From the NCBI RefSeq assembly GCF_030169785.1, contig NZ_CP125854.1:1054001-1118000 (forward strand): 64,000 bases of DNA, read 5' to 3'. The stretch comes from Bdellovibrio sp. 22V (GTDB lineage Bacteria > Bdellovibrionota > Bdellovibrionia > Bdellovibrionales > Bdellovibrionaceae). Below the pieces are notes generated by a model that was given only the letters and a program-made list of their open reading frames with translations, did no database searches and had not been told where the DNA came from. Every line of letters begins with the position of its first letter. Position 1 is the stretch's first letter. The translations under genes were made by a program, and so were the position numbers. Of the stretch, positions 57,054-64,000 are shown piece by piece.

Positions 57054-57208
57054 GATTTAAGCGCCGGGCTTTGCAGTTTCCCGGCGCTTCGGTCGACACG
57101 GCCTCGTGCCTCAGTTGCCGCCCCGGGCTGACGCCCGGTTCGCGCCATCGTGGCGCCGGCAAAGGTCGACGCTACGGCCGGCAAACTGCAAAGCCCGGCG
57201 CTTAAATC
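57054..57208. repeat. Large nested inverted-repeat element
   Basis: Arms at 57054-57079 and 57183-57208 are perfect reverse complements over 26 bp (left arm starts GATTTAAGCGCCGGG). The 103 bases between hold more hairpins: CCGGGC/GCCCGG with loop TGAC (57123-57138) and GCGCCA/TGGCGC with loop TCG (57142-57156). The stretch is much more G+C-rich than its surroundings. No gene, no direct repeat target site and no transposase are seen, so it is either a structured RNA, a repeat of unknown kind or a large attenuator. Confidence 0.8.
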
Positions 57209-57210
57209 GG

Positions 57211-57268
57211 TGCTTCGTCAAGATGTAGTATTCCTGATCTTGACGAAGCATTTTTTTTTTTTTTTTTT
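57211..57268 (+). terminator. Terminator with 14-bp stem and 18-T tract
   Basis: TGCTTCGTCAAGAT and ATCTTGACGAAGCA are perfect partners with a 12-base loop, followed by 18 consecutive T (57251-57268). It ends transcription from the left. It lies five bases from the end of the tolC-like gene on the other strand. Confidence 0.92.
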
Positions 57269-57273
57269 CGTGC

Positions 57274-58530
57274 TTAGAGTTCGCTTAGCAGAAGTTGAGA
57301 TGAATAAAGTTTATTGAAGTCGCGGACGATTTCAGAGAGTCGCAGTTTGGCGTTGATATATTTTTCCGTGGCTTCGAGCATGTCGGGGGAGTTTTTGACT
57401 CCGCGGGCATATTCCTTTCTTGTGGCGTCGAGATAGCGGGAAGCACTTTTGATATTTTCTTCCGTATCATGCACGAACGAATGCAGGGTGCGGAGTTCGT
57501 CGATTTTGTTGGTTTGATCCAGTTCCGTTTTTTGGCGAGCGTAGTTAAGAGCCAACTCTTTAGAAGCAAGTTCCTTTTGCAGGCTGCTTCTTTCAACAAA
57601 AGAGGAAACGGTTTTTCCCAAAGACCAAGAGGCGCGCAGGCCCATATAGGTTTCGCGGCGGTCAGAGGCATCGGCGAAATCTCTTTCGTCGCGTTGATTG
57701 TTTTCAGCAAGACCCGCATAGGCATCAATCGCCGGGAAGTAGTCGGATTTGTATTGGCTTTTTTTGCTTTTCAGAACTTCCTTTTCCGTATTGAGAAGAT
57801 TCACTTCGGGCAATCGTTCGCTGGAAATAGGTTTGAGGTTCTGTTCCCATTCGTGAAAATGGTGAAGAGACCCCTGGGCTATGACGGGAGACTTGGCACC
57901 CAAAGACAAGGCCAAAGATTTGGAGTTTTGACGGATGTCTTTTTCGGTCAGCGAAATCTCTTGTTTGATAACCGAGATGCGCATTTCAAACTCTAAACGG
58001 TCTGTTGCCGTTGCGACGCCGGCGGAAACGCGGCGGCTGGCTTCTTGAAGATTCTGTTGGGTCAGTTTCAAATCGTCATTGAGGATCTTCAGCCTTTCCT
58101 GCTGAAACAAAAGATTCCAGTAGAGATCGTAAGCTTTTTGAATTTCCTCCTGAAGGGACAATTTGGTTTCGTACTCCGCGGCCTTTGTTTCTAATTCCCG
58201 GGAAGCTTCCTCTTGTGAGTCCGCGCCACCGCGGAAAAGATTCAATGTGGCCTCAGCACGCCAATGCGGCTGGGTTTTTTGTTCTTCGTTTCCGACCTTG
58301 AAAGTCTCTTGTGCGTATTCGGCGTTGATGTCTGGGATAAACGAGCGCCCTAAATGACCCTCGCGCGATTTCTTGGCGTTTTTCTTACCTTCAAGCGATT
58401 CCACTAAAGGATTTTTACTTCGCACTCTTTCCGCGATCTGTTCAAAAGAGACACTCTCATTGGCGCTCGCACTGAGCGCAAATAAAAGACTCCCGAAAAG
58501 ATAAATAATTTGTTTCATGCTATTTCTCAC
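57274..58530 (-). CDS. TolC family outer membrane efflux protein
   Basis: The 418 residues have a signal peptide (MKQIIYLFGSLLFALSASA from residue 5), followed by two repeats of long helices typical of TolC/CusC channels, with the pattern NLFRGGADSQEEASRELETK and LETRISVIKQE-like segments. GTG at 58530 overlaps the previous stop (GTGA), while ATG at 58518 gives the cleaner signal peptide; either may be used. It is the last gene of the metal efflux operon and would carry ions out of the cell. It is somewhat shorter than most TolC proteins. Confidence 0.88.
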   Translation of the reverse strand: MRNSMKQIIYLFGSLLFALSASANESVSFEQIAERVRSKNPLVESLEGKKNAKKSREGHLGRSFIPDINAEYAQETFKVGNEEQKTQPHWRAEATLNLFRGGADSQEEASRELETKAAEYETKLSLQEEIQKAYDLYWNLLFQQERLKILNDDLKLTQQNLQEASRRVSAGVATATDRLEFEMRISVIKQEISLTEKDIRQNSKSLALSLGAKSPVIAQGSLHHFHEWEQNLKPISSERLPEVNLLNTEKEVLKSKKSQYKSDYFPAIDAYAGLAENNQRDERDFADASDRRETYMGLRASWSLGKTVSSFVERSSLQKELASKELALNYARQKTELDQTNKIDELRTLHSFVHDTEENIKSASRYLDATRKEYARGVKNSPDMLEATEKYINAKLRLSEIVRDFNKLYSSQLLLSEL

Positions 58531-58940
58531 TTGCGAGGTTCTACAGTGAACGTCAATTTGTCTTCATGTCCTTGTTTCGCATCGGTGATTAAAACAATCA
58601 GGTTGTAGCGATGCGCGCCTTTGGCATCAAAGCTGGCTTCAAGATGATGTGCTTCCGTTTTATATGTCAGCTCTTCTGTTTTTTTAGAGCGCGGAAGTTC
58701 CGCCTTCAATTTGATTTTAAATTGGCTCGCGTCTGCGGGCTTGAGGTCTTTATTGTACAAATAGACCTTGATATCTTTGCCTTTAGAAATGACTTCGACG
58801 TGCACTTCTTCCAGCGATTTGATGACGCCGCCTTTGGGTGCCTGCACCATCGCAGGTCCGTCGTGATCGTGGCCTTCATGAGCGCTCACAGGCAACGCGA
58901 AAAAAGAAGCTGCGATAAGTGAAAGAAAAATCTGTTTCAT
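58527..58940 (-). CDS. His-rich periplasmic protein of the metal efflux operon
   Basis: ATG with first base at 58940 follows GGAGATTTTT and gives 137 residues, with a signal peptide (residues 1-20) and then HEGHDHDGPAMVQAPKGG. The cluster of His and Asp right after cleavage is a likely metal-binding site. The rest is a small beta domain like the heavy-metal binding part found in CusB-type adaptors, but no lipoyl hairpin is present. It lies between the RND pump and TolC genes, where an adaptor is expected. A chaperone or sensor for the exported metal is the likely role. Confidence 0.75.
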   Translation of the reverse strand: MKQIFLSLIAASFFALPVSAHEGHDHDGPAMVQAPKGGVIKSLEEVHVEVISKGKDIKVYLYNKDLKPADASQFKIKLKAELPRSKKTEELTYKTEAHHLEASFDAKGAHRYNLIVLITDAKQGHEDKLTFTVEPRK

Positions 58941-58953
58941 AAAAATCTCCTGA

Positions 58954-61900
58954 TTAAATAGTTTCGTTGTTATTTTCTGTTTCAATGGATTGTTCTGCCG
59001 CCTTTTTTCCAAAGCGGTAGAAAAGGGTTGGGGTGACGATGATGTCCAAAAGTGTCGAGCTTAAAAGACCTCCGACAATCACGACCGCCACAGGATGCAG
59101 GATTTCACTTCCCGGTTGGCCCTTTGCAAAGACCAAAGGTAAAAGTGCCAAAGACGCCACAAACGCCGTCATCATCACAGGCACAAGACGTTCCTGCGAG
59201 CCGCGAATGATCATATCTTTGTTGAATCCTTCACCTTCATGCTTCATCAAGTGCAAGTAATGGGAAATCATCATAATGCCATTGCGCGAGGCGACTCCGC
59301 ACAATGTAATAAAACCGACAAGGCTAGCCACCGTGACCGAGCGATCCGTGATAAACAGCAGAACGATGCCGCCGATGAAAGCAAATGGTATCGTCGCCAT
59401 AATCTGCGCGGTGATCATCGTCGATTTAAAGTGCGTATAAAGAACGAAGGCGATGCCGAATAAAGAAAGCACACCGAAAAGAATAATTTTTTTCGTTGCC
59501 GCCTGCTGACTTTCAAACTGTCCGCCATAAACGACATAGTAGCCGGAAGGCAGTTTTACTTTTTCAGTCACTCTGTTTTGAATGTCTTGAATCAGACTGC
59601 CTAAATCTCTTTGGCTCACATTGGCTGAAATCACGATACGGCGCTGGCCGTTTTCGCGGTTGATCTCGTTGGGGCCTGTTGTTTCATAGACGTCGGCGAC
59701 TTGCTCCAAAAGAACCTTGCGACCGTCAGGCATCGTTTTTAAAACAGTTTTTTGCATTTTCTCTAAAGACTGTTTTGATTTGTCGTCGAAGCGATAGAAG
59801 ACATCGTATTGCCGAGTCTCTTCCAAAACCTGGGCGACGGTTTCGCCGTTGAAAGCCCCCTCCAGCAGCGAAGTCACTTCGCCAGGACTCATTCCGTATT
59901 TGGCGGCTTCGTCACGCAAGACGTGAATCTTCACTTGCGGAATCAAACCCTGGCTTTCGATACGCAAGTCCACTAAACCTGGTGTGCCTTCGATGGCTTC
60001 TTTGAGTTCGATGGATTTTTCCCGCAACGTCGTCAAGTCAGGTCCAAAGATTTTAATTGCAACGGCAGCGCTGACACCCGAAAGCATGTGATCGATCAGA
60101 TGCCCAATAGGCTGTCCGATGTTCACGCCCATTCCAGGAAGGTCGCGTTTGATGTTTTCGCGTATCTCATTAAGCACGGTATCTTTGCTGCGGCCTTTTG
60201 CATGGAAATCGACGTCGATCTCGCTGATATTGACGCCCATGGCGTGTTCATCCATTTCTGCTCTTCCGGTACGGCGAGACACCGACTTAATTTCTGGAGT
60301 CTTCATAATAATCAGCTCAGCTTTTTTGCCGATCTCATTGGAGGCTTGCAAGCTTGTGCCCGGAGGAGTGATCACGCTCACCATCGCAGTGCCCTCGTTG
60401 AACTGCGGTAGGAAATCGCGGCCCATGAAAGGAACTAATAACAACGATAAAATTAGAAGTACACTTGTTGCCGCTAAAATCAGTTTCGACCGCGGCAAGG
60501 CCCACTCTAAAATTCTGCGATCTTGCTTCTTCAACCACTGTACGAAATGAGTGTCCCCGTGTTCTTTTAAAGATCCTTGCGTCAGGAAGTACGAACATAG
60601 CACCGGAGTTAAAGTCAGTGAAACCAACAATGACGCCGTCAGGGCCGTTAGATAAGCAATCGCAAGCGGAGTGAAAAGACGTCCTTCGAGTCCCGTAAGA
60701 TTAAAGAGCGGCAAAAACACCAAAGCAATAATCACAGTTGCGAGGACGATAGAGTTTCGCACTTCCGAAGAAGCGTCAAAAATAACACGCAAGCTCGAGC
60801 GCGGATTTGACAGTTTCATATTCTCGCGCAAGCGGCGATAAACGTTTTCAACATCGACGATCGAGTCATCGACTAATTCGCCGATAGCGATAGCAAGTCC
60901 ACCGAGTGTCATTGTGTTGACGGAAAGACCAAACCAGCGAAAGACAACGAACGTCACCAAAAAGGAAACGGGAATCGCCGTCAAAGTAATGACGGACATG
61001 CGTAGGTTCGCAAGAAAAATAAAAAGAACCACAAAAACCAAAACCGTTCCGAACTTGAGCTTCCCTTGAATGCCGTCGATAGACGCCTCAATAAAATGAG
61101 ATTGCTTAAAGATATCGGTATTGACGGTAACTCCCGGCGGCAAAGACGGTTTGATTTCAGCAATCGCTTTTTCAATATTGCGAGTCACCGTCACCGTATC
61201 AGCGGAGGGCTGCTTTTGTACCGTGATAATCACCGCAGGTTTTGCTTTGTAGCTTCCGTCGCCGCGTTTTGTTTTCGGAGCTTCCACGACCTCGGCAATA
61301 TCCTTAAGAAAAATAGGACGGCCAAAGTGCAAACCGACCAGAGTGTTTTTGATGTCGTCGAGACTTTCCACGACACCAATATTTCGAACCAAATACTCTT
61401 GCGTATCCTTGTCTAAAAAACCACCTGTGGTGTTCTGACTGATTTGCGCAAGCTCCTTATCGATTTGTTCTAAGTGCAATTGATGGAGATTCATTTTCTC
61501 CGCCGACAGAAGGATCTGATACTGTTTTAGTCCACCGCCGATGGAAATAACTTGCGCGACACCCGGAACTGTCATCAGGCGTGGGCGCAAAACCCACTCT
61601 GCCAGATCGCGCACTTGCATGGGTGGAACAGATTCGTTTTCAGAATAAAGCGCGATCATTTGGATTTGTCCCATCAGAGAAGTGATAGGACCCATGATCG
61701 GCGTCACGTCTTTAGGCAGACGCTCCTTGGCTAAAGCCAGCTTTTCTTGGACAAGTTGGCGATTGCGATAGATGTCGGAGCCCCATTCAAACTCGACATA
61801 GATGGCCGACAAGCCGATACCGGATTGAGAGCGAATTCTTTCAACACCGGGCAGGCCGTTGAGGTAAGACTCGATCGCATAAGTCACACGCGTTTCGACT

Positions 61901-62079
61901 TCTTCCGGTGCCATGCCGTGCGCCTCGGTCATAATCGTGACCGTGGGTTTATTGATGTCTGGAAATACATCAATGGGAAGATTTTTAAGAGTAACCGCGC
62001 CATAGACAATAATCAGCGCAGTGACCGCCACCACAAGCAGTCGATGGTTCAACGCGAACCGAATAATAGTATTGAGCAT
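58954..62079 (-). CDS. CusA/CzcA-type heavy metal efflux RND pump
   Basis: The 1041 residues form an inner-membrane RND proton antiporter with 12 membrane segments and two large periplasmic loops. The N terminus MLNTIIRFALNHRLLV and LPIDVFPDINKP, the metal-type block AIGELVDDSIVDVENVYRRL in the fourth membrane segment and GVASRNGIMMISHYLHL are of the HME-RND group. These exchange protons for divalent cations or Cu/Ag. Metal specificity cannot be set exactly from this. It heads an operon with the His-rich protein and TolC. The CzcI-like gene upstream is probably in the same transcript. Confidence 0.93.
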   Translation of the reverse strand: MLNTIIRFALNHRLLVVAVTALIIVYGAVTLKNLPIDVFPDINKPTVTIMTEAHGMAPEEVETRVTYAIESYLNGLPGVERIRSQSGIGLSAIYVEFEWGSDIYRNRQLVQEKLALAKERLPKDVTPIMGPITSLMGQIQMIALYSENESVPPMQVRDLAEWVLRPRLMTVPGVAQVISIGGGLKQYQILLSAEKMNLHQLHLEQIDKELAQISQNTTGGFLDKDTQEYLVRNIGVVESLDDIKNTLVGLHFGRPIFLKDIAEVVEAPKTKRGDGSYKAKPAVIITVQKQPSADTVTVTRNIEKAIAEIKPSLPPGVTVNTDIFKQSHFIEASIDGIQGKLKFGTVLVFVVLFIFLANLRMSVITLTAIPVSFLVTFVVFRWFGLSVNTMTLGGLAIAIGELVDDSIVDVENVYRRLRENMKLSNPRSSLRVIFDASSEVRNSIVLATVIIALVFLPLFNLTGLEGRLFTPLAIAYLTALTASLLVSLTLTPVLCSYFLTQGSLKEHGDTHFVQWLKKQDRRILEWALPRSKLILAATSVLLILSLLLVPFMGRDFLPQFNEGTAMVSVITPPGTSLQASNEIGKKAELIIMKTPEIKSVSRRTGRAEMDEHAMGVNISEIDVDFHAKGRSKDTVLNEIRENIKRDLPGMGVNIGQPIGHLIDHMLSGVSAAVAIKIFGPDLTTLREKSIELKEAIEGTPGLVDLRIESQGLIPQVKIHVLRDEAAKYGMSPGEVTSLLEGAFNGETVAQVLEETRQYDVFYRFDDKSKQSLEKMQKTVLKTMPDGRKVLLEQVADVYETTGPNEINRENGQRRIVISANVSQRDLGSLIQDIQNRVTEKVKLPSGYYVVYGGQFESQQAATKKIILFGVLSLFGIAFVLYTHFKSTMITAQIMATIPFAFIGGIVLLFITDRSVTVASLVGFITLCGVASRNGIMMISHYLHLMKHEGEGFNKDMIIRGSQERLVPVMMTAFVASLALLPLVFAKGQPGSEILHPVAVVIVGGLLSSTLLDIIVTPTLFYRFGKKAAEQSIETENNNETI

Positions 62080-62143
62080 TTTAATGCCTCTAATTTCTAA
62101 CTAAAGTGAATCGAAGGTGCGTGCGATAAATCGAAAGATCGAT

Positions 62144-62521
62144 TTAAGCTCGGGGAGGTTGCCAAGGTTTACCTTGGACGAAAAGGGAACGAAGCGAAGA
62201 CTCTCGAACCACAGTGAGAGGTTTCGCAAAATAATAGTCTTCAGGAACAATAGCATTACTTGTTACTAGGACCGAACAGTGTCCCATGTGACAATGACCC
62301 AAAAAACAAAGGCCGATATCTTCGCAATCGGCTTGATGTGTCTCTGTACCATTCGAGTTCACGGTCTGCTCGCTTGTGACGTGAGAGCTTGTCAGATGTT
62401 CATGACAATCCGCTTGGGTAAGGCTGAAGGAAACGATTTGCAGAGAAAATAAAAAGAGCATAAGCACCCAAAACGGGCGAAGAAAGATTTTGAACTTTTC
62501 TGAGGAGTTCTTCGGTCTCAT
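62144..62521 (-). CDS. Small Cys/His-rich protein, CzcI-like
   Basis: The 125 residues have one hydrophobic segment (about 14-34) near the N terminus, then CHEHL and CEDIGLCFLGHCHMGHC, a cluster of Cys and His that should bind metal, and the ending GKPWQPPRA. CzcI and other DUF2946-type proteins next to cation pumps look similar, often as small exported regulators. It lies 64 bases upstream of the RND gene. The Shine-Dalgarno site is weak. Family call is by similarity of pattern only. Confidence 0.65.
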   Translation of the reverse strand: MRPKNSSEKFKIFLRPFWVLMLFLFSLQIVSFSLTQADCHEHLTSSHVTSEQTVNSNGTETHQADCEDIGLCFLGHCHMGHCSVLVTSNAIVPEDYYFAKPLTVVRESSLRSLFVQGKPWQPPRA

Positions 62522-62584
62522 GCTTCAATAAGACTACGCTCCTAAAGAGGGAATGTCCACCGGTCATTTCAAATGATGCCGCAT

Positions 62585-63532
62585 CTATTTAAGACATTGA
62601 TCTTCGCTGAGATATTCTCGGTTGGCGAAAGTCTGTGTCTTTAAGAACTCATATTTTTCGGGCTGGGCTTTCTTTAAGTAAGCTCCGCGAAAGCGATAGG
62701 CGACTACGGACTCTGCAAAATCCTCTTGAGGATTGAGCATGCCATATTCTGAGACAGCCTTGCTTGGATCCGCCAACTCATAGACTTTGTACTCGAGCTT
62801 ATTCACGAGCTTACGCGACTCTTTCCAACCGCCGATTTTTAGCCACGCAGTCGAAGTGTCAAGCTGACCGCGGTAGGCGAGCGTGTGACCCAATTCATGC
62901 AAAAACGTCTGCTGCCGCTCCGGAAAAGAAAGTTCATTCCAAAGATCAAAAACTTCCATACTGGCGTTGGCCACGATTTCTTCACCGAAGCTGTACCTTT
63001 TGCCACGGGCGAAATGAATAAGGCGTTTGTTATAGGTAATCGGATAAAGCGAAAGAGGATAATCATGCAGGGCTTGCAGAATTTCATTCAACTCATCCGG
63101 TCTCCAGGCAGAGGCATTGGCTGTGCGCAGATGTGAACCGTTAAAGCCAAAGGTCTTCAAAAGATAAAGAAGCTGTACTCCTTCATCGTCTCCGTAGATT
63201 TCCTTCATCGCACAGACAACTTTGTCGCACTTTACGGAAAATTTTAGCGCCGGTCTGCCACGCCAGCTGATGTCTAAGGCGTGCAAATCAGCGAAAAGTT
63301 GAATTAAAGGCTGAGCCTCATTTTTGAAGGCCACGCCATGAACCGTCGTTGTAAGCAGGGAAGCCCGAGGAAACTTCAAACTTTGCAACATCTCTTGGCG
63401 AGAAGGCGGATGCTGCGTTTTGCAAGGCGCTTGCAAGACCTGCTCTGCGGTGGCGGCCCACCACGTCAGCTCCTCAGCCATGACGGGACTGGTGAGACAA
63501 AACAAACATAGAATCGTTAAAGAGCGCAACAT
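62585..63532 (-). CDS. Secreted HELGH zinc metallopeptidase
   Basis: The 315 residues have a signal peptide (residues 1-19) and an exported domain with the zinc motif HELGH (His212, Glu213, His216). EDFAES (Glu270-Ser275) downstream offers the third zinc ligand, Glu274. Six Cys may form disulfides. It is likely an exported gluzincin-type protease. It sits alone next to the efflux operon. Substrate is unknown. Confidence 0.78.
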   Translation of the reverse strand: MLRSLTILCLFCLTSPVMAEELTWWAATAEQVLQAPCKTQHPPSRQEMLQSLKFPRASLLTTTVHGVAFKNEAQPLIQLFADLHALDISWRGRPALKFSVKCDKVVCAMKEIYGDDEGVQLLYLLKTFGFNGSHLRTANASAWRPDELNEILQALHDYPLSLYPITYNKRLIHFARGKRYSFGEEIVANASMEVFDLWNELSFPERQQTFLHELGHTLAYRGQLDTSTAWLKIGGWKESRKLVNKLEYKVYELADPSKAVSEYGMLNPQEDFAESVVAYRFRGAYLKKAQPEKYEFLKTQTFANREYLSEDQCLK

Positions 63533-63749
63533 CGGGGCGTAAATTTCAGGAATATCGCCGTGAAGTCAAAGGAAAACGGGCGAGGGTGCCGCTTCCGGAA
63601 AAGATTTTGGAACAGGCACTTTTTTTAGAGTCACTTTTGAAAGCGTCAAGGCCCTGGACAGCGCTCTTTCTGACGAGGCTTTAAATTCCAGGAGATTCCG
63701 GAATGAACCTTGCTAAAACCAGAGCGTTACTAATTTTGTGGAGGATTAT

Positions 63750-64000
63750 ATGAAAGCAATATTGGCACTCTGGGTTCTTGTGATCGCGCTCCCGGCATCA
63801 GCCGCTTCCTTGGCGGAGGGAGATACCGTGTATGATAAAGTCACGGGCTGGGTTTACTATATCGACAGCATTCATGGCGATAAAATCTATATCCACAACA
63901 ATGACGAAAAGGCCTGGCCTCTTCAGCGTAAAAGTTCCGACTTGCTTAAAAGTATTGAGTCCTACGGGCGAGTTTCCACAGGCGCGACGGTGACTTATTA
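63750..64000 (+). CDS. Secreted protein, 3' end outside the window
   Basis: ATG 63750 follows GGAGG (63740-63744) and opens a frame to the right edge. The product starts with a signal peptide (MKAILALWVLVIALPASAAS) and continues EGDTVYDKVTGWVYYIDSIHGDKIYIHNN. Its family cannot be told from the 83 visible residues. No clear promoter was seen in the 217 bases upstream (63533-63749), which hold no gene. Confidence 0.7.
   Translation, partial: MKAILALWVLVIALPASAASLAEGDTVYDKVTGWVYYIDSIHGDKIYIHNNDEKAWPLQRKSSDLLKSIESYGRVSTGATVTY

Noticed and set aside
57251-57268. 18-T tract as a phase-variation switch for the TolC gene
   Set aside because: It lies outside the gene, after the stop codon of the - strand frame, and fits a terminator tail for the + strand.

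Overview
The window reads as chromosomal DNA of a Gram-negative bacterium of the Bdellovibrio type (Bdellovibrionota). This is an inference from several things: the style of the RNA polymerase and ribosomal proteins, a DUF3015 secreted protein, many small exported proteins and lipoproteins, exported proteases and wall enzymes, and LPS sugar genes. Strain and species cannot be fixed from the sequence alone. No rRNA, tRNA, CRISPR array, insertion sequence or prophage was seen.

Layout. Positions 1-2430 hold the 3' part of a DUF4105 (Lnb-like) envelope protein and a DUF3015 protein ending in a terminator. Positions 2825-28656 are the transcription/translation core on the + strand: rpoB-rpoC, terminator, rpsL-rpsG-fusA (no tuf follows), a strong promoter, then the fused S10-spc-alpha run from rpsJ to rpoA, and rplQ set apart behind a terminator. 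Several starts are non-ATG (TTG for rpoB, rpoC and manC; GTG for many r-proteins). rplX (L24) is missing from its usual place between rplN and rplE, and infA and map are not between adk and rpmJ.

Positions 28800-39700 are envelope genes: a TlpA-type thioredoxin, a von Willebrand A lipoprotein, the conserved TIGR03545/TIGR03546 pair, a GmhB-like HAD phosphatase, an operon of sugar aminotransferase, kdsA and a flippase-like membrane protein, manC, and a YkuD-type L,D-transpeptidase. Together they suggest LPS/polysaccharide synthesis and wall remodelling.

Positions 39800-47400 carry two hybrid histidine kinases (the second with a degenerate ATP-binding N-box), an AidB-like acyl-CoA dehydrogenase, a trypsin-like lipoprotein and a small membrane protein. 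Positions 47400-53800 are an overlapping xdhA-xdhB-xdhC-ade operon that can take adenine via hypoxanthine and xanthine to urate, which fits a cell feeding on prey purines. Positions 53850-57270 hold a small DMT transporter, a Tat-exported PhoD-like phosphatase, two unknown secreted proteins and a strongly folded intergenic element (26-bp perfect arms, inner hairpins, then an 18-T terminator). Positions 57274-62521 form a metal efflux locus: CzcI-like Cys/His protein, CzcA-type RND pump, His-rich periplasmic protein and TolC-like channel, with no recognisable membrane fusion protein. The right edge has a secreted HELGH metallopeptidase and the start of another exported protein.
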